Part shown: positions 1 to 7,640 of the stretch, one piece after another | Layout of the letters: every line of letters starts with the position of its first letter | Numbering within the stretch: the first letter of the stretch is position 1 | Source: an uncultured Clostridium sp. | GTDB lineage: Bacteria > Bacillota > Clostridia > Lachnospirales > Lachnospiraceae | Assembly: GCA_937902905.1 (NCBI GenBank) | Contig: CALELW010000085.1 | Coordinates: 1 to 10,996, forward strand | Length of the DNA: 10,996 bases | Direction of reading: 5' to 3' | Notes under the pieces: generated by a model | What the model was told of the DNA's origin: nothing | Databases searched by the model: none | Seen by the model: only the letters and a program-made list of their open reading frames with translations | Translations under genes and position numbers: made by a program

Positions 1-96
1 CCATACCCTTACGCGTTTGTTAAGCGGGAGCGCCCACGAAGCACAAACTTTTCTTAATCTGCATTTACCGGAAACTAAAAAAACACCAACGAACAC

Positions 97-126
97 TTGA
101 CGCACCGTCTCATTATTAGTTACAAT
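97..126 (+). promoter_or_regulatory. Sigma-A type promoter for the YhfC-family gene
   Basis: A -35 hexamer TTGACG (97-102, five of six matches to consensus) and a -10 hexamer TACAAT (121-126, five of six) are separated by 18 nt. Transcription would start near 133 and give a leader of about 80 nt before the ATG at 213. The spacer is one base longer than optimal. I see no clear operator palindrome over it. A mini-frame of nine codons (148-177) lies in the leader but has no ribosome binding site. Confidence 0.6.
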
Positions 127-212
127 GTACTACAGTCGCAGCTATTCATGATTAATATACAGCGTAAACCATCTTGAATAGCAACAAAACCACCAAAGAA
201 AGTGAGATTATT

Positions 213-1031
213 ATGAATCAGATTGTTTTTTCAGCGGGATTTGTTCAGGCAAATATTTTTTGTTCGCTGCTTTGTATCCTGCTGCCGATTTTATTTGTAT
301 GGTATCAGAAACGGAAAAATGGTGTAAAACCAGGGGCATTTTTTATTGGAGCTGCGTTTTGCCTGCTCTTTTCCTACGTTGCCGCCACAATTGTGAATGT
401 TTTGATTTTTTCAATTCCGGGGCTTTTATCCTTTTTCAGTTCCAAAAACCATCCGGTCTACTCAGCACTGTTCGGAGCCTTCTCCCTTGGTATTCTTTCG
501 ACCATCGGAGCATTTGTCGGATTGAAGTATGCAATGAAAAAACGTCCGGGCAAGGAAAATGCGTTGATTTTCGGAGTTGGTATGGGCGGTTTTGAAAGTA
601 TCTTTAACGGAGCCACCATTTATATCACACATATAATCACAGCATTATTAAATAACTCCGTTGGCACAACCGAATATTTCAAAAAACTTGCATACAAAGG
701 TAACGAATTAGAACAAAAACATGAAGCATTTGCAAAATTGGCAGCAACGCCTTCTTCTTCCTTTTTTATGGATGCTACTTACGTAATTCTTTCTCTCGTA
801 TTGTATGCCGCCATTGCCATCCTTATTGAATATGCCATTTCGACAGGAGAAAAACAGTGGACGATAATTGCCATTGTTCTCCACGTCGCAGGCTATGTAC
901 CGATTTACTTGCGAAACATTGACGTCTATAAAAATTCGATGACACTGTTTGTCATCGCAACTGTGTTTACATTTGCTGTTGCCCTGTTTGCCTATCAAAT
1001 CTATCACCGAACGGAAAACAGCAAAAAATAA
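213..1031 (+). CDS. YhfC-family intramembrane protease (putative)
   Basis: A 272-residue polytopic membrane protein resembling the YhfC family, which is annotated as a glutamic-type/CPBP-like intramembrane protease; its substrate is unknown. Numbered from the ATG at 213, hydrophobic segments lie near residues 8-30, 40-68, 85-107, 117-148, 185-208, 216-232 and 242-262. The family-like motif GVGMGGFESI (about 121-130) places a conserved Glu at residue 128, and a His at 224 in VLHVAGYVPIYL is the likely partner. The frame is open back to a TTG at 174, but the ATG at 213 is preferred: a purine-rich GAAAGTGAG stretch lies a few bases before it and the hydrophobic N-terminus begins there. The ribosome binding site is weaker than for the leftward genes. 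It is a monocistron with its own promoter and terminator, opposite in direction to most neighbours. The family call rests on motif and topology only. Confidence 0.75.
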   Translation: MNQIVFSAGFVQANIFCSLLCILLPILFVWYQKRKNGVKPGAFFIGAAFCLLFSYVAATIVNVLIFSIPGLLSFFSSKNHPVYSALFGAFSLGILSTIGAFVGLKYAMKKRPGKENALIFGVGMGGFESIFNGATIYITHIITALLNNSVGTTEYFKKLAYKGNELEQKHEAFAKLAATPSSSFFMDATYVILSLVLYAAIAILIEYAISTGEKQWTIIAIVLHVAGYVPIYLRNIDVYKNSMTLFVIATVFTFAVALFAYQIYHRTENSKK

Positions 1032-1073
1032 GTTGACAGAAATCCTGATAAGGTGTATTATGACATTGTAATC

Positions 1074-1112
1074 AAAGGCGATTCACATTTTGTGGGTCGC
1101 TTTTTATTTTTT
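1074..1112 (+). terminator. Rho-independent terminator of the YhfC-family gene
   Basis: The arms GCGATTCACA (1079-1087 with the preceding G) and TGTGGGTCGC (1091-1100) form a stem of about 10 bp, including two G-T pairs, around a TTT loop. It is preceded by AAAG and followed by a long T tract interrupted once (1101-1112). It lies about 45 nt after the stop codon. Confidence 0.85.
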
Positions 1113-1131
1113 CCTACGTTTTTTGTTAAAC

Positions 1132-1205
1132 GTGCAATGCACCAAAGACGGCGCGACCGAAGCGCCGCGCCTAAATTTGCCCTAATCATTGGCTCTGCCA
1201 ATGAT
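1132..1205. repeat. Cluster of three short-loop inverted repeats in the intergenic spacer
   Basis: Three separate inverted repeats occur between the two terminators. GTGC/GCAC with a 3-nt loop lies at 1132-1142. CGGCGC/GCGCCG with a 7-nt loop lies at 1149-1167. A perfect 9-bp pair ATCATTGGC/GCCAATGAT with a TCT loop lies at 1185-1205. None has a T tract, so they are not ordinary terminators. This stretch is more GC-rich than the AT-rich DNA around it. They may be remnants of an intergenic palindromic repeat or a folded RNA 3' end; the sequence alone does not decide. Confidence 0.5.
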
Positions 1206-1238
1206 CGCCTATATATAGTTTAGTTCTCTATTCCCCAG

Positions 1239-1264
1239 AAAAGGACCGCTTATGCGGTCCTTTT
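1239..1264. terminator. Bidirectional terminator, end of the leftward rsmF operon
   Basis: A perfect 11-bp inverted repeat (AAAAGGACCGC at 1239-1249, GCGGTCCTTTT at 1254-1264) surrounds a 4-nt loop. The A and T runs at the two ends make it functional in both directions. It lies 11 nt beyond the stop codon of the leftward methyltransferase gene, and behind the rightward YhfC-family terminator as a second stop. Confidence 0.85.
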
Positions 1265-1275
1265 CGCTTGCTCTT

Positions 1276-2664
1276 TTATACCATGCGCCATCCGCTGTGG
1301 TATTTATTTTTTAAATTATGCTTATTCTTTTTGCCCCAGCCAAGCGGGTAATCTTCTACACACACAAGCTGCCATCCATCCTTTGCAGCGGCTTCCTCAT
1401 CCGTCAGCACCAGCGTTTCGCCCTTTAAATAACGAACCACCCTCTCATCGTTGACAGACAAACGCAGACAATTCTTATAGTCCTCTGCCCGCAGTGCCAT
1501 TGCCAGTGACTGACTCGGCTCAAACCTCTTTTTCTTCATCTCACCGACAAACAATCCGCTGCGTAAAAAACGAAGTCCACGCATCTTCGGAAGTTCCTTT
1601 GGCATATAGTAAACCATTCCGTTTTTGCTTTCCATGCGCTCCGGCAGAAACGTCCGGTTCAGATTCTTGCTAAACGCCTCCCACAATTCCTTTTCCTCTC
1701 CCCGCAGACCGCTTCTTGTCTGCTCACAGGATACAACCGGCTCATCCGCCGTCTCCTTTTTCCGAAACAACGCCAGAAAATGCCCCTCGCCATCAACACG
1801 GTGCGGGAAAATGCGGACACAGTTTCGTATGGATTCTTCTGTACTTCCTATTAATTCCGGTTTTCCGGATGCAAATCCCTCATACCCCTCCATCGGAAGA
1901 ATTTCCATATCCGGGTTCATCGAAAGTATTTTTTGCACCGTCCCCTCATCTTCCAGCGGCGAAAATGTACAGGTAGAATACAAAAGCATACCGCCCGGTT
2001 TTAACATCGGAAGCGCCTGTTTCAAAATATCTTCCTGTAATGCGGCGTAAAATTCAGGACCATTCTGCTCCCATGCCTTTACCATAGACGGCTCCTTGCG
2101 GAACATTCCCTCTCCCGAACACGGCGCATCTATCAAAATTTTATCAAAAAAACCGGTAAAATACTCCGCCAGTTTCTTTGGATATTCTGTCACAATAAAA
2201 CTATTTTCCACGCCAAACAATTCAATATTTTTCAACAATGCCTTTGCGCGCTTGCTGCTGATATCGTTGGCAATCAAAAGCCCGGTGCCATGAAGTTTTG
2301 CTGCTAACTCCGTCGCTTTTCCGCCCGGGGCCGCACACAAATCAAGTACCACATCATTTTCTTCAATCGGCAGGCGTGAGGCCGGCGTCATTGCGCTTGG
2401 ATCCTGCAGATAATACAATCCCGCAAAATAATACGGATGCTTGGCAGGCTGTTCTTTCTCCCCATCATAATAAAAACCGTTTTTAACATACGGAATCGGT
2501 GTTAATTCAAACGGAGAAATTTTCAAAAAATCCTCCACAGAAATTTTCGCTGTATTTACACGAAGCCCAAATTTTCTTGTACCTTCCATGGATTTCAGAT
2601 AATCCTCGTACTCATCCCCCAAAATCCGTTTCATCTCATCACAAAATGCAACCGGTAATTCCAT
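1276..2664 (-). CDS. rsmF: RsmF-like 16S rRNA cytosine-C5 methyltransferase (NOL1/NOP2/sun family)
   Basis: This 462-residue cytosolic enzyme is predicted to transfer a methyl group from S-adenosylmethionine to C5 of cytosine in rRNA. The family signature FAGLYYLQDPSAM lies at 80-92. SAM motif I, LDLCAAPGGKAT, lies at 107-118. Motif IV DAPCSGEGMFRK (179-190) carries the catalytic-cycle Cys182, and motif VI YSTCTFSPLEDEG (229-241) carries the nucleophile Cys232. The C-terminal part is the RsmF-type RNA-binding extension, ending in the typical DYPLGWGK (438-445) and LKNKYHSGWR (451-460). The length is normal for the Gram-positive RsmF-like group. The ATG at 2664 is preceded by GGAGGAG (2672-2678) at 7 nt. 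It is the last gene of its operon, 20 nt after cdd. The family is certain; the exact target base (C1407 in E. coli RsmF, several bases in other bacteria) cannot be read from the sequence. Confidence 0.9.
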   Translation of the reverse strand: MELPVAFCDEMKRILGDEYEDYLKSMEGTRKFGLRVNTAKISVEDFLKISPFELTPIPYVKNGFYYDGEKEQPAKHPYYFAGLYYLQDPSAMTPASRLPIEENDVVLDLCAAPGGKATELAAKLHGTGLLIANDISSKRAKALLKNIELFGVENSFIVTEYPKKLAEYFTGFFDKILIDAPCSGEGMFRKEPSMVKAWEQNGPEFYAALQEDILKQALPMLKPGGMLLYSTCTFSPLEDEGTVQKILSMNPDMEILPMEGYEGFASGKPELIGSTEESIRNCVRIFPHRVDGEGHFLALFRKKETADEPVVSCEQTRSGLRGEEKELWEAFSKNLNRTFLPERMESKNGMVYYMPKELPKMRGLRFLRSGLFVGEMKKKRFEPSQSLAMALRAEDYKNCLRLSVNDERVVRYLKGETLVLTDEEAAAKDGWQLVCVEDYPLGWGKKNKHNLKNKYHSGWRMV

Positions 2665-2684
2665 CTCTTTTCTCCTCCAGCCTT

Positions 2685-3080
2685 TTATAAGGAAAAACTG
2701 CTTGGCAAAAGTTCGGAAAGCGTCTTACTGCTATAATCCTCTTCACTCTTTGCCATTACAATTTCAAATTCATCTGCCCTGCAAAACTCCGACATCACCT
2801 GCAGACAGACACCGCACGGTGCCGGTGCTGTCATTTCTCCCTTTTTGCCGCCAACAATCGCAATTTTTACAAAATCCCGTTTTCCCTCACTGACTGCTTT
2901 GAAAAAAGCCGTTCTCTCCGCACAGTTTGTCGGTGTAAATGCCGCATTTTCAATGTTGCAGCCGGTATAAACCGTGCCATCTTTACACAGAAGTGCCGCC
3001 CCCACCATAAAACCGGAATACGGTGCATAGGCATTTTCACGCGCGGACATCGCCTGCGAAATCAATTCCTTTGTCTCCAT
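2685..3080 (-). CDS. cdd: Cytidine deaminase
   Basis: This 131-residue enzyme of pyrimidine salvage hydrolytically deaminates cytidine and deoxycytidine to uridine and deoxyuridine. It matches the short homotetrameric zinc form in length and motifs. AYAPYSGFMVGAAL (17-30) forms the substrate site. TNCAERTA (51-58) supplies zinc ligand Cys53 and proton shuttle Glu55. APCGVCLQVMSEF (87-99) supplies zinc ligands Cys89 and Cys92. The position usually occupied by Arg in PCGxCRQ is Leu93 here, a mild departure that also occurs in some homologues. The ATG at 3080 follows AGGAG (3086-3090) with a short 5-nt gap. It lies between the large anchored protein (15-nt gap upstream) and rsmF (20-nt gap downstream) and is almost surely cotranscribed with both, although the three functions are not obviously linked. 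Confidence 0.95.
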   Translation of the reverse strand: METKELISQAMSARENAYAPYSGFMVGAALLCKDGTVYTGCNIENAAFTPTNCAERTAFFKAVSEGKRDFVKIAIVGGKKGEMTAPAPCGVCLQVMSEFCRADEFEIVMAKSEEDYSSKTLSELLPSSFSL

Positions 3081-3095
3081 AGTTTCTCCTTTATC

Positions 3096-5621
3096 TTACG
3101 ATTCACTCATGTAGCTTACAAAATAGTTGCCGGCATCTTTGAAAATCTTCTCATACGAACTTCTGCTGACCGTCTGCGTTTTGCCGGACTGCGGATTGTA
3201 CAAAATCAGTTTAGAAGCCGTATAACCACCAATTACCACACCGGTTTTATTGCCAGTCATCGCAATCACCGGTTTACTGCCGCTGACAAAGTACAAAACT
3301 TCCTCCAGCGTGCATCCCTTCAGACTCATCGGCCGCTGCAAATAATGCGAGAGCGTATTATACGCATTTTCGCCCTTTTTCACCAGTCCCTTTGCCGCCA
3401 CATCATAATGGTTCGCTTTCAAAAGCATATGAACACACGCATCCAGATTTGACACACCATTTCCCTGCTTCGTCATTTCCAGACCGCCAATCGTATTCTG
3501 GATGAAAGCTCCGCTCCGCTCCCAGACAACCTGATGATTACTCGAAACAACGACACCCATTTTGGCGTCGGCCTCTCGAATCGCTTTTGCCGCACTTTCG
3601 TAGGAAGAAACAATTTGTCCTCCGGCAAACACATAATATTTTGTCAGTTTCGGCTGCTCCAGACGCACATAACGTTCACTCGTAGTCAATGTGGACAGCG
3701 GTTCATCCCATGTCGGTTTCGCTTTCATTTCAAAAGAAATCGGAAACTGGATATACCATTCGGTCAAAGACTTTGTGGTTACACGCGACACATAGCTAAA
3801 CTTTGACTCATCCTTGCTGGAATTATTCAAAATTGTATCTTCGCCGCTCTTCACATAATAACTGCCCTGCCTTTTACAAAGTGTCATATTAATTACATTT
3901 CCGGTACAGTTAATCTTCTGAATATACTGATTTTTTACGCTGTATTTACGACGCACTTCACCTTTTGTATCAGCAATATAAAGTTCATAGCATGGCGTTA
4001 CTTTTGTTCCGTCCGCCATCGTTCCAATGTCGGACTTGCGCATGTAGCCATACACCATATTGTCCTCAATTACGCCAAGCAGTTTAATATAACTATTTTT
4101 ATCCGGCTGATAAATCACTTTCTTTTCATCATTTTCCAAATTGTAAATAGTAATATTTTCACCGTATCCCTTGGCAAGAGAGGATGACCACGTGTAACAA
4201 TTTGCACGCTCCATCGTCATAAAAGTATTCTCTTTTACGTTCTCGGCTATTTTCTCCAGTCTCTTCGCCGTCATGTTATAGGCATACACCGTATTTGCCA
4301 CGGTAAAATAGTAAATTCCCCGACTGCTCACATAGCCATAATCAGCAAAATCCTCTTTCAACTGCTGATACGTCGTATTAATCGGCATATAAACCATCTC
4401 TTCAAGTGTTCCGTCTGCCGTGTACTCATAGAGCACAACTGCCACATCCCCCTCATAACTGCCACGCGCAAAATAGCCATACGCACAAAAATACAAATTA
4501 TCTTTATCATCAACTTTTAACAGGCGGATTCCCTGCTCGTTGTAAGCACGGTAAGCATAAGAAGCCTTCTCGCTGAACGAAGCGTAAATCTTTTTCACCT
4601 GATTCGTCTTCATGTCATACTGGTAGACAAATCCATCTCTGGAAAAATACAATTTATCTTCTTTTTTATTGGAAAGCATCTTTCCGTTATTCTGCTCCGT
4701 AATTCCTAACTTTAACTGACTGGACTTACTGCTTGCCGTCGATACATCAAACACCGCCTCCATCGAGCGTGAGAAATTCAGCAGATAATCCCTTCCGGAA
4801 GCATAACGCACGCGGTAAAATTCCTTGATGTGATATGTTTCTTTCCCGGAAGCTGTCGTTGCCTGCACAAAATAATTATACTGGATACAAGCCGTTTCCA
4901 TATTATATTCTTTAATCGTAACAAATTCGTCAGATACGATTTTCGGTGACATCTCTGCCCACGTTACCAGACTGGCATCCGAGGTGATGTCCACATAGGC
5001 AAGTGTCGAGTTCCGGTTCTTGCCATCCGGCTCCAGATAACGGCCGATTTCTTCCGATTTGTTTTTCGAAAATGTATTGTTATGAAACTTTTTGGCAAAT
5101 GCCATTTTTTTTGCCAGATTACTCTCATCCAGATAATATTTCAACCGTGTATAATAATGAATTGTTTCTCCCAGATTCGATGTTGTTTTCAAATCCAAAA
5201 TGTACTCTGTACTTGTCTTGAATCCATAGTCAAACGTCAAATCTACCCTGCGCTGATTTTGTCCGATCGCATTCACGCTTCCGGTTTTGTATACTTCTCC
5301 GCTCTCCTTATCCACAATACTGTAGCTGACATTAACAAGACGGCTTTTTGCCTTACTGATTAACAAAGAAATCTGTCTATTCTGATTAATCGGCGTAATG
5401 GATTCGCGAACCACATTTGCTTCGAGCGGCGCACTGTACCCATATAAAGTATTCACGGTCTGCCCCTGTGTCTGCACCTGAAGATACGGATATGTCTCAT
5501 CCGTAATTGCTTCCGTCACGCCCTTTTCTTCCATATCCGTTTCCATATTTCTTCCAAATAAAAACAGTGCACCCGCAAAAATGAATACAAGAGCGACTGC
5601 CTGATATATATATTTAACCAT
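3096..5621 (-). CDS. Membrane-anchored propeller-like protein with degenerate C39-like domain
   Basis: An 841-residue exported protein of unknown function. Residues 1-23 are a single hydrophobic segment after a short positive start (MVKYIYQAVALVF...), so it is a signal anchor with the bulk outside the cell. Residues 45-165 are beta-rich and may be an Ig/FN3-like region. About 320-600 consist of repeated short strands such as KLYFSRDGFVYQYD (323-336) and GIYYFTVANTVYAYN (435-449), which looks like a beta-propeller. The C-terminal 715-841 resembles a C39-like papain-fold peptidase: VSNLDACVHMLL, then SKPVIAMTGNKTGVVIGGY, then LILYNPQSG. By my alignment the catalytic Cys, His and Asp positions are Asn725, Thr793 and Asn809, so it is probably inactive and may bind rather than cut. 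The ATG at 5621 follows GGAGAG. It is first in the operon before cdd. The propeller and C39 assignments are inferred from pattern, not from a search. Confidence 0.7.
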   Translation of the reverse strand: MVKYIYQAVALVFIFAGALFLFGRNMETDMEEKGVTEAITDETYPYLQVQTQGQTVNTLYGYSAPLEANVVRESITPINQNRQISLLISKAKSRLVNVSYSIVDKESGEVYKTGSVNAIGQNQRRVDLTFDYGFKTSTEYILDLKTTSNLGETIHYYTRLKYYLDESNLAKKMAFAKKFHNNTFSKNKSEEIGRYLEPDGKNRNSTLAYVDITSDASLVTWAEMSPKIVSDEFVTIKEYNMETACIQYNYFVQATTASGKETYHIKEFYRVRYASGRDYLLNFSRSMEAVFDVSTASSKSSQLKLGITEQNNGKMLSNKKEDKLYFSRDGFVYQYDMKTNQVKKIYASFSEKASYAYRAYNEQGIRLLKVDDKDNLYFCAYGYFARGSYEGDVAVVLYEYTADGTLEEMVYMPINTTYQQLKEDFADYGYVSSRGIYYFTVANTVYAYNMTAKRLEKIAENVKENTFMTMERANCYTWSSSLAKGYGENITIYNLENDEKKVIYQPDKNSYIKLLGVIEDNMVYGYMRKSDIGTMADGTKVTPCYELYIADTKGEVRRKYSVKNQYIQKINCTGNVINMTLCKRQGSYYVKSGEDTILNNSSKDESKFSYVSRVTTKSLTEWYIQFPISFEMKAKPTWDEPLSTLTTSERYVRLEQPKLTKYYVFAGGQIVSSYESAAKAIREADAKMGVVVSSNHQVVWERSGAFIQNTIGGLEMTKQGNGVSNLDACVHMLLKANHYDVAAKGLVKKGENAYNTLSHYLQRPMSLKGCTLEEVLYFVSGSKPVIAMTGNKTGVVIGGYTASKLILYNPQSGKTQTVSRSSYEKIFKDAGNYFVSYMSES

Positions 5622-5656
5622 AATATCTCTCCATTCCTACAATATGATGTTACTAC

Positions 5657-5692
5657 CTTATACAGTGTAACGGCTTTCGCAAAAAAGTGCAA
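5657..5692 (-). promoter_or_regulatory. Possible promoter of the leftward propeller-protein operon
   Basis: On the minus strand TTGCAC (5687-5692) and TACACT (5664-5669) are spaced by 17 nt. The overlapping TATAAG (5657-5662) is a better -10 but lacks a good -35. All are weak matches. The 131-bp gap between the two divergent genes must hold promoters for both. For the rightward gene only a TATATT (5720-5725) stands out, with no recognisable -35. Confidence 0.3.
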
Positions 5693-5752
5693 GGCATACA
5701 CACAAATTTTTAGCACACATATATTAGTTAATAAACCATCGGAGGAAAACGC

Positions 5753-6130
5753 ATGAGTCATTTTGATAACCAGAACCCTTATCTTCCTACCTATCCACCT
5801 GCTTTAGGCAGTCAGAAACTAATGGAACTGGAAGCCGACAACTCGTACCTTAAATATTTATACCCGAAAATCACAAGACAAATCAGCGAATTTGTAGAAG
5901 AAGAATGTGACAAAATGGAATACGAGGGAAGTCTGATGTTTGACGTATTTCCCGACAAAATTGCCTTACAGCTTATGGCTGCCGGAATTGCCGGTGAATT
6001 TACAAAAAAATACCCCGATGCCTATCCGGAAGAAGGAAGACTTCTCCGCGATATGATCGAGGTCGTTTTATATCATGAAATTATGTACCGTAGAAACCGC
6101 TATCGAAATCACAAACGATTATATCTTTAG
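5753..6130 (+). CDS. Conserved clostridial protein of unknown function
   Basis: A 125-residue soluble protein with no signal peptide or membrane segment. The N-terminal 20 residues are rich in Pro, Asn and Tyr (NPYLPTYPPALG). The core around 32-65 reads YLKYLYPKITRQISEFVEEE, then CDKMEYEGSLMFD, and the tail is basic (YRRNRYRNHKRLYL). I recall proteins with this core as common single-copy hypotheticals in Lachnospiraceae and related clostridia, but no function comes with that. The ATG at 5753 follows a strong GGAGG (5741-5745) at 7 nt, so it is clearly translated. It is divergent from the 841-residue protein gene. Its stop codon overlaps that of the leftward GGDEF-EAL gene by 4 bp with no terminator between. 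It is predicted helical and has no recognised catalytic motif. Confidence 0.8.
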   Translation: MSHFDNQNPYLPTYPPALGSQKLMELEADNSYLKYLYPKITRQISEFVEEECDKMEYEGSLMFDVFPDKIALQLMAAGIAGEFTKKYPDAYPEEGRLLRDMIEVVLYHEIMYRRNRYRNHKRLYL

Positions 6131-7605
6131 TCCGCTGCTTCTGTACCAAACGCTAACTGCTCAAATTCCGGTACAGGCATTGGCTTTGCAAACACATATC
6201 CCTGGATTAAGTCACAGTGCATTTCTTTCAAAAACTCCACTTGCTTTCTCTCTTCGACTCCTTCGGATATGGTGTGAAGATCCAATGCTTGTGCCAGTTT
6301 GATTACGCTCTGGATAATATCCTTTCCACGCCCATCGTTGTCACCGCTCTCAAAGAATACACGGTCTAACTTCAGCGCATCTACTTTAACATCCTTTAAC
6401 ATATTTAAGGAAGAATAACCGCTTCCAAAATCATCAATCGAACACGACAAACCCGCACGATGAATCTGTGATACCAGTACACTAAGTGACTTCATATCAT
6501 TATAGAACAGAGACTCCGTCAACTCAATCTCAATGCTTCTAGGCGGAATATCGTATTTCTTTAACACATATTCATAATAATCAAAGAAGTTCGGAATTTC
6601 AAAATGACTTCTTGATAAGTTTACGGAAATCGGTATGATTTTGCGTCCTGCTTTATGCCAGCGCTCAATCAGTTTACAAACTTCCTCGAACATGTACAAA
6701 TCCAATTCCACAATAAATCCGTTTGATTCAAACAAATTGATAAATTCGTCCGGATAAATCATGCCCTCTTCCGGGTCAATCCATCGAACCAATGCTTCCG
6801 CACCGGCAATCGACTCACCTTCCAATTCATATTTTGGCTGAAGATATGGTACGAAGTCACCCTGTTCAAGTGCCTTGTGCATCTTCATCTCCAACGCTTT
6901 GTCACGTCCGAGTTTCTGGCTTTCTTTCACATCGTAAATTCCCATCGGGACAAGATGTGACGGCGAAATTTTCTTACGCGCCAGATTGGCATGTTCCAGC
7001 ATGGTGCTGATATCTCCTTCATCATCTTTTACGACATAGACACCAAAGTAAAGAATGATTCCGTAACAATTTCCCTTATCATCGGCAAGCTCTGATAACT
7101 GCTTGCTAATGCGGTACAGACGCTGGTCAAGTTTCGGAAGCGAATGAAAACGCATCAGAATACCGAAGTTATCTGCCATAATTCGACCGGACACTTCATC
7201 CCAGCGGAGCTCATCATCAATAATCTCGTGAATTCTGCGTAAAATCTGGTCTCCGACATCATTGCCATAAGTTTCATTAATCAGCTTAAAACGGTCAATG
7301 TTCGCATACACGACAACATAATTTCCATCCCCACGAAGCAAATCTCTGGCAATCCGCTCGAATTCCTTTTTGTTCTTTCCTCCGGTAACATCATCCCGTC
7401 CATACTTCTTATACAACAACTGGTATTTAATAACAAGCATGATAATAACGAAAAGCGCCACACCGCAGAGCACCAATACTTTGTACATCGTAGATGGCAT
7501 CCTGTCCAGAGAAAAATACGCAAAAACAAAGAGCGCAATCGCAGTGATTACATCCCAGATTAACATCATACTGATGTTTTTCAAGCGTGAGATAATCTGT
7601 TTCAC
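6127..7605 (-). CDS. Membrane GGDEF-EAL protein, likely c-di-GMP phosphodiesterase
   Basis: This 492-residue inner-membrane protein probably hydrolyses the second messenger c-di-GMP to pGpG. Two transmembrane segments (about 15-33 and 43-63) with a very short outside loop lead to a GGDEF-fold domain (about 70-225). The signature there is MADNF (143-147) in place of GGDEF, so cyclase activity is unlikely; it may sense GTP or only regulate. The EAL domain (about 238-485) is intact: Glu270 in AEALVRW, Asn329 in SVNLSRSHF, Glu361 in ELTES, Asp391 and Asp392 in DDFGSGYSSL, Lys412 in LKLDR, Glu448 in SEGVEE, and Gln468 in QGYVFAKPMP. The start is GTG at 7605, with GGGGG (7614-7618) 8 nt upstream; an overlapping ATG at 7612 is out of frame. 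It has its own promoter. No PAS or other sensor domain is present, so the input signal is unknown. Confidence 0.93.
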   Translation of the reverse strand: MKQIISRLKNISMMLIWDVITAIALFVFAYFSLDRMPSTMYKVLVLCGVALFVIIMLVIKYQLLYKKYGRDDVTGGKNKKEFERIARDLLRGDGNYVVVYANIDRFKLINETYGNDVGDQILRRIHEIIDDELRWDEVSGRIMADNFGILMRFHSLPKLDQRLYRISKQLSELADDKGNCYGIILYFGVYVVKDDEGDISTMLEHANLARKKISPSHLVPMGIYDVKESQKLGRDKALEMKMHKALEQGDFVPYLQPKYELEGESIAGAEALVRWIDPEEGMIYPDEFINLFESNGFIVELDLYMFEEVCKLIERWHKAGRKIIPISVNLSRSHFEIPNFFDYYEYVLKKYDIPPRSIEIELTESLFYNDMKSLSVLVSQIHRAGLSCSIDDFGSGYSSLNMLKDVKVDALKLDRVFFESGDNDGRGKDIIQSVIKLAQALDLHTISEGVEERKQVEFLKEMHCDLIQGYVFAKPMPVPEFEQLAFGTEAAD

Positions 7606-7640
7606 TGTGCATGCCCCCTTTTTTATCGAATGTATAAATA

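Noticed and set aside
1..100. Tail of an upstream gene at the left edge
   Set aside because: One frame runs to a TAA at 55-57 and another to a TGA at 98-100, but both peptides are short and unrecognisable. The region otherwise holds only the promoter at 97-126. A truncated gene cannot be excluded.
148..177. Nine-codon leader peptide before the YhfC-family gene
   Set aside because: No ribosome binding site and no run of regulatory codons, and no attenuator-like hairpins follow it.
1625..2690. Several plus-strand open frames opposite the rsmF gene
   Set aside because: They are Ser/Pro-rich antisense shadows of a conserved gene on the minus strand and lack start signals.
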